Positions 8,279 to 16,090 are shown, numbered from the stretch's first letter. The stretch is DNA of 64,000 bases from Catellatospora bangladeshensis (GCF_016862575.1 NZ_BONF01000019.1:62001-126000), one strand, 5' to 3'. Numbers and translations: made by a program. The notes: generated by a model not told the origin, from the letters alone.

Positions 8279-8323
8279 AACTAATGCTTAAACACCACAT
8301 TGGCACCCGTGCACCCATGGACA

Positions 8324-8347
8324 TTGACAGTAAGCTTTCCTAATAAT
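8324..8347 (+). promoter_or_regulatory. Candidate promoter region of the chitinase gene
   Basis: An A/T-rich stretch holds TTGACA (8324-8329), the sequence AAGCTTTCC and TAATAAT (8341-8347), the latter ending 6 nt before the chosen ATG. The TTGACA is only 12 bp from AATAAT, too close to act as its -35, so which boxes are used is uncertain. The TGGTCTAGACCT-type repeats of Streptomyces chitinase promoters are absent. Confidence 0.35.
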
Positions 8348-8353
8348 GACGCC

Positions 8354-9766
8354 ATGCCGAACACTCCCACCCGCTCGATCCGCCGCTCGGCGCGCTGGGC
8401 GATCGCCGTCGCCGCCAGCGTGACGGCGACCCTGGCCGTGGCCATGGTCTCCGCCCCGAACGGCCAGGCCGCCCCCACCCCGGTGGCCGCGCTCGTCGCC
8501 TGCTCCGCCCCGGCCTGGGCCGAGGGCAACACCTACACCGCCGGCACCCAGGTCACCTACAACGGCCGCCTGTACCAGGCCCTGGTCACCCACACCGCGC
8601 ACGTGGGCGCCGGCTGGAACCCCGCGGCCACCCCGTCGCTGTGGAAGGACCTCGGCGCCTGCGACGGCACCCCGCCGTCGCCGTCCGCCTCGGCCTCCCC
8701 GTCCCGGCCGCCGTCGCCGTCGCCGTCGCCGTCCGCGTCGCCCTCGCGGCCGCCGTCGCCCTCCCCGTCGGTGTCGGCCCCGCCGTCGCCGTCCACCTCG
8801 CCCGGCGGCACCACCTGCCCGGTCAAGTCCCGGCCCACCGGCAAGGTGCTGCACGGCTACTGGGAGAACTGGGACGGCTCGTCCAACGGCGTGCACCCGC
8901 CGTTCGGCTGGACCCCGATCACCAACGCAGCCATCCGCCAGCACGGCTACAACGTCATCAACGCCGCCTTCCCGGTGATCCTCTCCGACGGCACCGTGAA
9001 GTGGGAGGACGGCATGGACGCGGGCGTCAAGGTCGCCACCCCGGCCGAGATGTGCGAGGCCAAGGCGGCCGGCCTGACCATCCTGCTGTCCATCGGCGGC
9101 GCCACCGCCGGCATCGACCTCAGCTCCTCAGCCGTGGCCGACCGGTTCGTCGCCACCGTCGTGCCGATCCTGAAGAAGTACAACTTCGACGGCATCGACA
9201 TCGACATCGAGACCGGCCTGTCCGGCAGCGGCAACATCAACACGCTGTCCACCTCGCAGGCCAACCTGATCCGCATCATCGACGGCGTGCTCGCGCAGAT
9301 GCCGTCCAACTTCGGCCTCACCATGGCGCCGGAGACCGCGTACGTCACCGGCGGCAGCGTCACCTACGGCTCGATCTGGGGCTCGTACCTGCCGATCATC
9401 AAGAAGTACGCCGACAACGGCCGCCTGTGGTGGCTGAACATGCAGTACTACAACGGCAGCATGTACGGCTGCGCCGGTGACTCCTACTCGGCGGGCACCG
9501 TGCAGGGCTTCGTCGCGCAGACCAACTGCCTCAACACCGGCCTGGTCATCCAGGGCGTGACGATCCGGGTGCCGTTCGACAAGCAGGTCCCCGGCCTGCC
9601 CGCGCAGGTCGGCGCCGGTGGCGGCTACATGTCGCCGTCCCTGGTGTCCCAGGCCTGGAACACGTACAACGGCCAGCTCAAGGGCCTGATGACCTGGTCC
9701 ATCAACTGGGACGGCTCCAAGAACTGGACCTTCGGCGACAACGTCAAGGCCCTCCAGGGCCGCTGA
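8354..9766 (+). CDS. Secreted GH18 chitinase with CBM5/12 domain
   Basis: A 470-residue extracellular chitinase that cuts beta-1,4-linked N-acetylglucosamine chains. From the ATG at 8354: twin Arg then a hydrophobic signal peptide (about 1-36); a chitin-binding CBM5/12 domain at about 43-98 (PAWAEGNTYTAGTQVTYNGR, then LYQALVTHTAHVGAGWNPA); a Pro/Ser linker to about 155; and a GH18 catalytic barrel to the end. The catalytic DxxDxDxE motif is intact as DGIDIDIE at 279-286 (Glu286 is the proton donor), with SIGG before it and MQYYN after it. No ribosome site is evident, but -10-like TAATAAT lies 6 nt upstream. An AAGGTGCCCTTC repeat follows the stop. Confidence 0.93.
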   Translation: MPNTPTRSIRRSARWAIAVAASVTATLAVAMVSAPNGQAAPTPVAALVACSAPAWAEGNTYTAGTQVTYNGRLYQALVTHTAHVGAGWNPAATPSLWKDLGACDGTPPSPSASASPSRPPSPSPSPSASPSRPPSPSPSVSAPPSPSTSPGGTTCPVKSRPTGKVLHGYWENWDGSSNGVHPPFGWTPITNAAIRQHGYNVINAAFPVILSDGTVKWEDGMDAGVKVATPAEMCEAKAAGLTILLSIGGATAGIDLSSSAVADRFVATVVPILKKYNFDGIDIDIETGLSGSGNINTLSTSQANLIRIIDGVLAQMPSNFGLTMAPETAYVTGGSVTYGSIWGSYLPIIKKYADNGRLWWLNMQYYNGSMYGCAGDSYSAGTVQGFVAQTNCLNTGLVIQGVTIRVPFDKQVPGLPAQVGAGGGYMSPSLVSQAWNTYNGQLKGLMTWSINWDGSKNWTFGDNVKALQGR

Positions 9767-9773
9767 CCGAAAC

Positions 9774-9827
9774 AAGGAAGGGCACCTTCTTAACGCTATG
9801 CGTAGAGGAAGGTGCCCTTCTTAACGC
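9774..9827. repeat. Paired AAGGTGCCCTTCC repeat, copy 1
   Basis: Two ~20-nt units, AAGGAAGGGCACCTTCTTAA and GAGGAAGGTGCCCTTCTTAA, sit in the 64-bp gap between the convergent chitinase and PPOX genes. The reverse complement of the whole block aligns without gaps to 57649-57701, differing mainly in 4 central bases of one unit and in the 9-nt spacer. Confidence 0.85.
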
Positions 9828-9830
9828 GTC

Positions 9831-10220
9831 TCAGCGGGAGAACACCTTGACCGGGGTCACCCGGCACACGACCCGCACGCTGGCCGGATCGTGCTCGGTG
9901 AACGGGCCGCCCGTGTAGCGCTGGGACAGCTCCTGGATCAGCTCCGGGCCGCCCTGCTCGGTCATCGTCACCTCGCCCCGGACCTCGACGTACTGGTACG
10001 GGTTCGCCGGGTCGAACAGGGTCAGCGACACCCGCGGCTCGCGCTGCATGTTGCGCGTCTTGCGGCGGCCGAGGATGGTCGAGAAGACGACGTCGTCGCC
10101 GTCGCGTTTGACCCAGACGACGCTGCTCTGCGGCGACCCGTTCGGGTTCACCGTGGCCAGCGTGGCGAAGGTGTCGGCGTCGATGAGCCGCTTGGCGAGT
10201 TCGGAGAGTGCAACGGTCAC
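9831..10220 (-). CDS. F420-dependent PPOX-class oxidoreductase
   Basis: A compact 129-residue split-barrel protein: FATLATVNPNGSPQSSVVWV (about 18-37), RRKTRNMQREPRVSLTLFDP (52-71) and YQYVEVRGEVTM. This is the layout of actinobacterial PPOX-class F420-dependent enzymes (TIGR03618-like), which use deazaflavin F420 to reduce quinones, biliverdin or xenobiotics. No signal or membrane segment. It starts at GTG 10220, with TAGGGT 6 nt upstream on this strand and no ribosome site, suggesting a leaderless transcript from within the 3' end of the response regulator gene. The substrate is not deducible. Confidence 0.85.
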   Translation of the reverse strand: MTVALSELAKRLIDADTFATLATVNPNGSPQSSVVWVKRDGDDVVFSTILGRRKTRNMQREPRVSLTLFDPANPYQYVEVRGEVTMTEQGGPELIQELSQRYTGGPFTEHDPASVRVVCRVTPVKVFSR

Positions 10221-10226
10221 CCGGCC

Positions 10227-10232
10227 ACCCTA
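10227..10232 (-). promoter_or_regulatory. -10 box TAGGGT placed for a leaderless mRNA
   Basis: On the minus strand TAGGGT ends 6 nt before the GTG start of the PPOX gene. There is no clear -35, which would fall at the very end of the response regulator gene. Confidence 0.45.
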
Positions 10233-10247
10233 CGCGCCGCACGGCGG

Positions 10248-10904
10248 TCACGACGGCGGCCGCAGACCGTGTTCCCGGGCCAGGATCGCCGCCTGCACCC
10301 GGCTGCGCAGGCCCAGTTTCGCCAGGATCCGGCTGACGTGCGTCTTCACCGTCGCCTCCGCCATGTGCAGGGCCAGCGCCGCGTCCGCGTTGGACAGCCC
10401 GGCTCCGAGGCAGCCGAGCACGTCCCGTTCCCGGCCGGTCAGCGTGTCCAGGTCCGGCACGGCGGCCGGGTCGGTCCAGCCCGGCGCGGCCAGGAATCGG
10501 TCCAGCAGCCGCCGCGTCGCCGCCGGGGCGATGATCGCGTCGCCGCGGGCCACCGTGCGCACCGCCTCGGCCAGCGCCGCCGCCTCGATGTCCTTGAGCA
10601 GGAAACCCGCCGCCCCGGCCCGCAGCCCGCCGAACACGTACTCGTCGAGGTCGAACGTGGTCAGGATGAGCACCTGCGCGAGCTGCTCCGCCACGATCTC
10701 CCGGGTGGCGGCGATGCCGTCGAGCACCGGCATGCGCACGTCGAGCAGCGCCACGTCGGGCCGCTCGCGGCGGCACAGCTCGACCGCCCGCGCCCCGTCG
10801 GCGGCCTCTCCCACCACCTCGATGTCCGGCTGCGTGCCCAGGATCAGCACGATGCCCGAGCGCACGGCGGGCTGGTCGTCGGCGACCACCACCCGGATGC
10901 TCAT
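10248..10904 (-). CDS. NarL/LuxR-family response regulator (TCS 1)
   Basis: A 218-residue regulator. The N-terminal receiver domain begins MSIRVVVADDQPAVRSG and holds the phospho-acceptor Asp in VALLDVRMPVLDG (about residue 54). The C-terminal LuxR helix-turn-helix runs from LTGRERDVLGCLGAGLSN to EATVKTHVSRILAKLGLRSR. The start at 10904 overlaps the end of the sensor kinase gene by 4 nt (ATGA), so the two are translated together. The pair belongs to the DesK/NarL-like class common in actinomycetes. Target genes are unknown; no obvious adjacent target is found. Confidence 0.94.
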   Translation of the reverse strand: MSIRVVVADDQPAVRSGIVLILGTQPDIEVVGEAADGARAVELCRRERPDVALLDVRMPVLDGIAATREIVAEQLAQVLILTTFDLDEYVFGGLRAGAAGFLLKDIEAAALAEAVRTVARGDAIIAPAATRRLLDRFLAAPGWTDPAAVPDLDTLTGRERDVLGCLGAGLSNADAALALHMAEATVKTHVSRILAKLGLRSRVQAAILAREHGLRPPS

Positions 10905-12085
10905 CGGCTCGCCGCCGGGTCGTGCCGCAGCGGCAGCTCCGCCCGCAGCCGCCAGCGGCCGTCGACGGCTGCCGCGGTCAGCGTGCCGCCGAGCAGGGCG
11001 GCCCGCTCCCGCATGCCGATCAGGCCATGCCCACTGCCGGTGGCAGCGGGCCCCGGCCGCACCGGGTTGTCCATCTCTATCAGCACGCGGTCGGCGTCGG
11101 CGTCGACGCGCAGGACGGCCGTGCCGGTGCCGTGCTTCCAGGCGTTGGTGAGGCTCTCCCCCACGATCCGGTGCGCGGCGAAGTCGACGCTCACCGGCAG
11201 CGCCCGGTCCGTGCCGGCCGTATGCGCCTCGACGGCCAGCCCGGTGGCCTGGGCCTGTGCGAGCAGCTGCGGCAGCGACGCCAGGCCGGGCCGGGCCGCC
11301 GGATCGGCGCCTTCGCCGTCGCCGGTGTCGCGGAGCAGGCCGATCATCTGCCGCATCTCGGCCAGGCCGGACACGCTGCTCTCCCGGATCTGCTCGACGG
11401 CGCGGCGGACCAGCTGCGGGCTGGGGTCGGGTGCGGACAGCACCGCGGTGGCGTGGATGGCGATCGCGCTGAGCTGGTTGGCGACCACGTCGTGCAGCTC
11501 GCGGGCCATCCGGGCGCGCTCGTCGGCGACGGCCTGCCGGCGTTCCCAGGCGGCCAGCCGCGCCGTCTCCTCGGCCCGCTGCCGCTGGATCCGGGCCTGC
11601 TCGCGGTACTGCCGCACGCTGATGCCGGTCACCGTGGGCAGCACCACGACCAGCGCGACGACCAGGCCCAGCACGATGCCGCGCCAGTCGCCGGAGAGGA
11701 GCACCCCCGCGACGGCGGCCAGCACCGAGCCGGCCACCCCGCCGATCAGGTTGGCCCGCCACAGCCAGGCGCGGCCGTAGACGCAGGCGTCGTACACCAC
11801 CTGCGTGAAGATCAGCGCGGTGCCCAGCGAGCCGCCGAGCATCGTGTCGGCGGCCAGCGCGACCAGGCCGATGCCCTCCGCCGTGCCCGGGGCGAGGCGG
11901 CGCAGCAGGCAGCAGCCCGCCATCACGGTCATCGGCACGAGCAGCAGCCAGTCCGGCGCCCCGGACCAGGGCCCGTCGCCGAGGAACATGCGCCAGCCGC
12001 CCGCGGCGTACAGCAGCAGGCCGCCCGCGAACGAGACCAGGCTGATCGCCAGGTCGGTCCGCCACGAGGGCCAGCGCGCGGTCAT
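10901..12085 (-). CDS. Sensor histidine kinase, HisKA_3 type (TCS 1)
   Basis: Membrane sensor (394 aa from ATG 12085; an in-frame ATG at 12103 would add six residues). Several N-terminal hydrophobic segments (LAISLVSFAGGLLLYAAGG, then helices to about residue 165) form the sensor region with no large extracellular domain. A coiled linker leads to the dimerisation helix with the phospho-accepting His in RARMARELHDVVANQL. The ATPase domain is present with NAWKHGTGT (N box) and GSGHGLIGMRERAALLGG (G box). These are features of the HPK7 family. It is followed directly by its response regulator. TGTGAT ends 6 nt before the ATG at 12085, which is why I prefer that start. The signal sensed is unknown. 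Confidence 0.92.
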   Translation of the reverse strand: MTARWPSWRTDLAISLVSFAGGLLLYAAGGWRMFLGDGPWSGAPDWLLLVPMTVMAGCCLLRRLAPGTAEGIGLVALAADTMLGGSLGTALIFTQVVYDACVYGRAWLWRANLIGGVAGSVLAAVAGVLLSGDWRGIVLGLVVALVVVLPTVTGISVRQYREQARIQRQRAEETARLAAWERRQAVADERARMARELHDVVANQLSAIAIHATAVLSAPDPSPQLVRRAVEQIRESSVSGLAEMRQMIGLLRDTGDGEGADPAARPGLASLPQLLAQAQATGLAVEAHTAGTDRALPVSVDFAAHRIVGESLTNAWKHGTGTAVLRVDADADRVLIEMDNPVRPGPAATGSGHGLIGMRERAALLGGTLTAAAVDGRWRLRAELPLRHDPAASR

Positions 12086-12216
12086 GACTTGATCACAACA
12101 CATCGCGCGGGGTCCGGCGACCGGCCCGGGACGGAGGCCGCCTACATCCTTCGGTGTACGCCGTTCTCGTGCCGCGCTCCGAGGCGCGGGGACCGAACGG
12201 CGGCGACGATCGGGAC

Positions 12217-12762
12217 ATGCTGCTGTTCGTCATCGCCGCGTGCGAGATCGGGTTCTGGGTCATCCTCGGCGCCGGGCTGGCTGCCCGCTACCTGCTGCGC
12301 TGGCCGGCCGTCTCGGCGGTGCTGCTGGTCGGGGTGCCCGTGGTGGACCTGGTGCTGCTCGCGGCGACGGCCGTCGACCTGCACCGCGGGGCCACCGCGA
12401 CGTTCGCGCACGGCCTGGCCGCGGCGTATCTGGGCTTCTCGGTGGCGTTCGGGCACTCGATGGTGCGCTGGGCCGACGTGCGGTTCGCGCACCGCTTCGC
12501 GGGCGGCCCGGCCCCGGTCCCGCCGCCGCGCTACGGCGCGGCCCGCACCCGGCACGAGTGGCGCGAGTGGGGCAAGGCGTTCGTGGCCTGGCTCATCGCG
12601 GTGGTGCTGCTGGCCGCGGCCATCTGGTACGTCGGCGACGCCGCGCGCACCGCCGAGCTGGCGGGCTGGATCCAGCGGCTGACCGTGGTGCTGCTGATCT
12701 GGCTGGCGGGCTGGCCCGTCTGGTACACGCTGTTCCCCAAGCGCGAGCCAAGCCGGGTATAG
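12217..12762 (+). CDS. Integral membrane protein, unknown function
   Basis: A 181-residue protein starting at ATG 12217 (MLLFVIAACEIGFW). I prefer this to the upstream GTG at 12154, which would add a polar, non-conserved stretch before the first helix. Four to five membrane helices are seen: about 1-22, 27-46, 55-78, 122-142 and 149-165, with a polar, arginine-containing loop around 85-120 (RFAHRFAGG to HEWREWGKAF). No family motif is recognised, though proteins of this shape are common hypotheticals in actinomycetes. It is divergent from TCS 1 and convergent with the HAD gene; complex hairpins follow its stop. Confidence 0.75.
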   Translation: MLLFVIAACEIGFWVILGAGLAARYLLRWPAVSAVLLVGVPVVDLVLLAATAVDLHRGATATFAHGLAAAYLGFSVAFGHSMVRWADVRFAHRFAGGPAPVPPPRYGAARTRHEWREWGKAFVAWLIAVVLLAAAIWYVGDAARTAELAGWIQRLTVVLLIWLAGWPVWYTLFPKREPSRV

Positions 12763-12773
12763 GCCGGCGCTAC

Positions 12774-12900
12774 GGCCACAACTTCAGGGTTGTACCCACA
12801 ACCCAGAAGTTGTGGCCCCGGGGAGCACACACCGTCCCGGCGGAGGCAACCCGGAAGTTGCCTCGGCAACTCAGTGGTTGCCCAGCGCCGCGGACGGTGT
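12774..12900. repeat. Compound hairpin region between convergent genes
   Basis: Two structures. First, a 20-bp inverted repeat with one mismatch and a 4-nt loop (12774-12793 against 12798-12817). Second, nested stems: ACACCGTCC (12829-12837) with GGACGGTGT (12892-12900), inside it GGCAACC (12845-12851) with GGTTGCC (12876-12882), and inside that AGTTGCC (12856-12862) with GGCAACT (12865-12871). The second structure runs into the last codons of the HAD gene. It probably ends transcription from both sides, but is far more elaborate than a terminator needs. Confidence 0.75.
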
Positions 12901-13488
12901 CCGCTCCCACGGCGGCGGCACCCTAACAGCGGCCATGCCGGCGGCGGCCGCGGCCTGCATGCCCAGGTCGGTGTCCTCGAAGACGAGGCAGTGCTCGGGT
13001 GCGACGCCCAGGTGCGCGGCGGCCAGCAGGAAGCACTCCGGGTCGGGCTTGCCCCGGGTGTACTCACCGGCGCAGACCAGCACGTCGAAGCGGTCCAGCA
13101 GGCCGAGGGTGCACAGCGACAGGGAGACCGGCTCGCGGGTGCCGCCGGACACCACGGCCATCGGCACCCGGCCGTGCCCGTCCTCGACGTGCCACACCAC
13201 CTCGGGCACGGCGGTCAGCTCCGGCAGCAGCTCCTGGTAGAGCTCCTCGCGGCGGCGGTCGACCTCCGGCACCGGCATGTCCAGGCCCTGCGCCGCGTTG
13301 AGGTCGACGATGATGTCGAGCACCGACCGGCCGCCCCAGGCGTAGAACAGCTCCTCGGACAGCTCGCAGCCGTGCTCGCCGAGCGCCTGCTGCCAGGCGC
13401 GGAAGTGCAGCGGCATGTTGTCGGCGATGGTGCCGTCGCAGTCGAACAGGTAGGCCCGGAACTCCCCGGGCGGCAGAGCCAGCGTCAC
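12871..13488 (-). CDS. HAD-family hydrolase, beta-phosphoglucomutase-like
   Basis: A 205-residue cytosolic haloacid-dehalogenase phosphatase or phosphomutase. Motif I is FDCDGTIADN (about 14-23) with the nucleophile Asp and the second Asp two residues on; motif II is VVSGGTRE (Ser near 116); the Lys of motif III is in TRGKPDPE near 145; motif IV is VFEDTDLGMQAA near 168. The small cap region after motif I and the overall order match the PGMB/CbbY subgroup acting on sugar phosphates. Start at GTG 13488, 6 nt after TAGGCT on this strand, with no ribosome site. It is divergent from, and shares promoter bases with, the kinase gene. Confidence 0.87.
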   Translation of the reverse strand: MTLALPPGEFRAYLFDCDGTIADNMPLHFRAWQQALGEHGCELSEELFYAWGGRSVLDIIVDLNAAQGLDMPVPEVDRRREELYQELLPELTAVPEVVWHVEDGHGRVPMAVVSGGTREPVSLSLCTLGLLDRFDVLVCAGEYTRGKPDPECFLLAAAHLGVAPEHCLVFEDTDLGMQAAAAAGMAAVRVPPPWERTPSAALGNH

Positions 13489-13494
13489 CGGCGC

Positions 13495-13500
13495 AGCCTA
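13495..13500 (-). promoter_or_regulatory. -10 box TAGGCT of the HAD gene
   Basis: Read on the minus strand, TAGGCT ends 6 nt before the GTG at 13488. Its TA (13499-13500) is also the TA of the oppositely directed kinase -10 box. Confidence 0.5.
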
Positions 13501-13504
13501 CTGT
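13499..13504 (+). promoter_or_regulatory. -10 box TACTGT of the kinase gene
   Basis: TACTGT ends 7 nt before the ATG at 13512, consistent with a leaderless kinase mRNA. It overlaps the opposing -10 box of the HAD gene by the dinucleotide TA. Confidence 0.5.
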
Positions 13505-13511
13505 GACGGGC

Positions 13512-14963
13512 ATGACGGCGACCCACCCCGGACTGCTCAACGGCCGCTACCGCATGGACGAGCGCATCGGCGCGGGCGGCATGGGCGAGGTGTGGCGGGC
13601 CACCGACGTGGTGCTGGGCCGCCCGGTCGCGGTGAAGACGGTGCTGGCCGCGCTCGCCGACGACGAGGACTTCACCCGCCGCTTCCTCGCCGAGGCGCGG
13701 GCCATGGCGGGGGTACGCCATCCGGGCGTGGTCGCCATCCACGACTTCCAGCACGGGCCCGACGGCGCCTACCTGGTGATGGAGTACGTCGACGGCGAGC
13801 CGCTGTCCAAGGTGCTCACCCGGTACGGCAGGCTGTCCGCGCCGGCCACGCTGCACCTGGTCGGGCAGGCGACGAACGCGCTGCACGCGGTGCACGGCCG
13901 GGGCATCGTGCACCGTGACGTGAAGCCGGGCAACCTGCTGGTCCGTCCGGACGGGACGCTGCTGCTCACCGACTTCGGCATCGCCCGGCGCGACGGCGCG
14001 ACGGCGCTGACCGCGACCGGCGCGGTCATCGGCACGCTGTCCTATCTGGCCCCGGAGCAGGTGCTGGGCCACCCGGCGACCCCGCGCAGCGACGTGTACG
14101 CGCTCGGCGTGGTCGCGTACGAGTGCCTGACCGGGCGGCGGCCGTTCCTCGCCGAGAACCCGTTCGCGGCGGCGATGATGCGGCTCAGCCAGCCGCCCCC
14201 GCCGCTGGGGCCGGAGGTGCCCGCGCCGGTGACGGCGCTGATCGAGCGGGCGCTGGCGGCCGACCCGGAGGCGCGCTGGGCGAGCGCGGCCGCGTTCGGC
14301 GCGGCGATCGCGCAGGTCGCGGCGGCCCTGCGCGGCGCGGTCGCACCCCCGCCCGGGGCCGAGCCGACCGTGGCGCAGCAGCAGCGGGCCATGCCGCCCA
14401 CTCTGATCGAGCCCGGCAACGCCGCGACCGTCGTGGTCACCCCCACCCCGACCCCGTCGTCCTTCGCCGGGCAGGGGCCGCGCGACGGCCTGACGGCCCC
14501 CTACCCCGGCCCGGTGACCGTCGGCTCGGCCACGCCGCCGCCGGGGCAGGAGACCTCCGGCGGCGGCCCGGCGGGCAGCCTGCCCGTGCCCGCCGGGTTC
14601 GCCGCGCGGGACGGCTACTACGTGCCCACGTCGCCGATGTGCTGGGGCGGCCTGGTCATCCCCGGCGGCCTCGGGCGGACGCCGAAGCGCTACCGCCCGG
14701 ACGAGGAGCACTACTGGGAGACGTTCGCGGCCGGCGAGCTGCCCGAGGATGCCGTCTACCTGCGGCAGGAGGAGCTGATCGAGCATCCGGCGGTGGCCGC
14801 GGTGTGCAACCCGCGGGTGCTGGCGGCGTGCAGCCGTGACCCGCGCCGCACCACCGGCTGGGAGCTGGAGCCGTGGCCGGTGCAGATCGGCCGGGACCGG
14901 TGGATCTTCCACTGCCTGGCGGGTCCCGGCACGGGCGAGTGGTTCGGCACCGAGTTCGGCTGA
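13512..14963 (+). CDS. Soluble Ser/Thr protein kinase with novel C-terminal domain
   Basis: A 483-residue Hanks-type kinase. From ATG 13512: glycine-rich loop IGAGGMGEVW (19-28), catalytic Lys42 (VAVKT), HRDVKPGN at 134-141 with catalytic Asp136, DFG at 154-156, and APEQ near 180. It appears fully active. A Pro/Thr-rich linker (about 275-355) separates the kinase from a globular C-terminal region of about 125 residues rich in Trp, Tyr and Cys (for example SPMCWGGLVIPGG, DEEHYWETF, WIFHCLAG). Unlike PknB-type receptors it has no membrane helix, so it acts in the cytosol. I do not recognise the C-terminal domain. It shares divergent promoter bases with the HAD gene. Confidence 0.9.
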   Translation: MTATHPGLLNGRYRMDERIGAGGMGEVWRATDVVLGRPVAVKTVLAALADDEDFTRRFLAEARAMAGVRHPGVVAIHDFQHGPDGAYLVMEYVDGEPLSKVLTRYGRLSAPATLHLVGQATNALHAVHGRGIVHRDVKPGNLLVRPDGTLLLTDFGIARRDGATALTATGAVIGTLSYLAPEQVLGHPATPRSDVYALGVVAYECLTGRRPFLAENPFAAAMMRLSQPPPPLGPEVPAPVTALIERALAADPEARWASAAAFGAAIAQVAAALRGAVAPPPGAEPTVAQQQRAMPPTLIEPGNAATVVVTPTPTPSSFAGQGPRDGLTAPYPGPVTVGSATPPPGQETSGGGPAGSLPVPAGFAARDGYYVPTSPMCWGGLVIPGGLGRTPKRYRPDEEHYWETFAAGELPEDAVYLRQEELIEHPAVAAVCNPRVLAACSRDPRRTTGWELEPWPVQIGRDRWIFHCLAGPGTGEWFGTEFG

Positions 14964-14965
14964 GG

Positions 14966-15604
14966 TCACTCCGCGCGGGCGGCGCGGACCATGTCGCGTA
15001 CCCGGAAGGCCATCACGAAGTCGGTGATGGCCCGCATCAGCGCGATCACCCCGATGACCACGACCAGCAGGGCGACCGAGCGGAAGAACCGCCCGGCGGC
15101 CCACAGGCCCAGCAGCAGCTCCAGCATGCCCACGAGCAGCCCGACCCACCACAGGTCGTGCTCGCGCTTGCTCAGGAACGCCAGCACGATGTCGGCCGCG
15201 CCCTTGAACAGCAGGTACCAGCCGAGGATCGCGGCCAGCCAGAACACCGTCCTGCCCGGGTTGATGAACGCGAAGAACCCGGTGAGCAGGAAGACGATGC
15301 CGAGGATGCCGTGCAGCCAGCGCCAGCCGGGCGCGAAGAACATGTCGAACAGCTCGGCGACCGCGGCCACCAGGATCACGATCCCGGCGAGCACGGCGAC
15401 GGTCTTCAGGCTGCTGGTGTTGAAGGCGAGCACCACCCAGGCGATGACCAGCCAGAAGCAGCCGGTGATCAGGAAGACCCACCACGGCACCCAGGTCAGC
15501 CCGGCGACCTTGCCGCGCGGGGCGAGCGGGTTGCCGGCCAGGTCGGCCACTGGTGAGGGCATGCGGGCCGGGCCGGACCGGCCGTTGCCGGAGACGCTGC
15601 TCAT
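14966..15604 (-). CDS. HdeD family membrane protein (DUF308)
   Basis: A 212-residue membrane protein with six hydrophobic helices arranged as DUF308 repeats: PWWVFLITGCFWLVIAWVVL (about 39-58), then helices near 66, 95, 119, 150 and 173. The sequence FLLTGFFAFINPGRTVFWLA is typical of the HdeD family, named after an acid-stress protein of enteric bacteria, whose molecular function is not established. It starts at ATG 15604 and is convergent with the kinase gene with only 2 bp between the stops. No evidence here ties it to acid resistance. Confidence 0.85.
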   Translation of the reverse strand: MSSVSGNGRSGPARMPSPVADLAGNPLAPRGKVAGLTWVPWWVFLITGCFWLVIAWVVLAFNTSSLKTVAVLAGIVILVAAVAELFDMFFAPGWRWLHGILGIVFLLTGFFAFINPGRTVFWLAAILGWYLLFKGAADIVLAFLSKREHDLWWVGLLVGMLELLLGLWAAGRFFRSVALLVVVIGVIALMRAITDFVMAFRVRDMVRAARAE

Positions 15605-15739
15605 GCGTACACGATGCGCTCTTGACCGGGCTTATGTGGCGAAGTTGCCAGCACTGCCGCGAATCGCATTCAAAGCCCATCAAACGGCTGCCAGTATTAC
15701 GCTCAGGACAACCCGCCCCTCTCGGAGGAGTTGATCGCC

Positions 15740-16090
15740 ATGTCCACGGCGACCGAGACGTTCTTTGCCGAACTCGGCAGACGCGGCCATGAGCCGCTGC
15801 TGCGCCGGGTCACCGGCAGCATCAGGTTCGACATCGGCGAAGGCCGGGCCGTGCAGCGCTGGCTGGTGGACATCGACCACGGCGACGTCGCCGTGTCCAA
15901 GCGCGCCCGCGGCGGCGACTGCACCGTGCGGACCGACACCGCCACCTTCGACAGCATCCTGCAGGGCTCCGACAACACCATGGCCGCCTACCTACGCGGC
16001 GCCATCGGCGCCGAGGGCGACCCGGAGCTGCTCATGCTCAGCCAGCGCCTGTTCGCCGGCCCGGAACGCACTGGGTACGACCATGGCTGA
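15740..16090 (+). CDS. SCP2 sterol-binding-domain protein
   Basis: A 116-residue single-domain protein of the SCP2 lipid-binding fold: ETFFAELGRRGHEPLLRRVT, then GSIRFDIGEGRAVQRWLVDI and a C-terminal YLRGAIGAEGDPELLMLSQR helix. The family binds hydrophobic ligands in a cavity. The start is ATG 15740, with GGAGGAG at 15724-15730. Its 3' end overlaps the debranching-enzyme gene by 8 nt, so the two are translationally coupled. The functional link between a lipid-binding fold and a glycan enzyme is not obvious. Confidence 0.85.
   Translation: MSTATETFFAELGRRGHEPLLRRVTGSIRFDIGEGRAVQRWLVDIDHGDVAVSKRARGGDCTVRTDTATFDSILQGSDNTMAAYLRGAIGAEGDPELLMLSQRLFAGPERTGYDHG

Noticed and set aside
8670-8810. Short tandem repeats (CCGTCGCCGTCG type)
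   Set aside because: They are the codons of the Pro/Ser linker of the chitinase, not a CRISPR array or a regulatory repeat.
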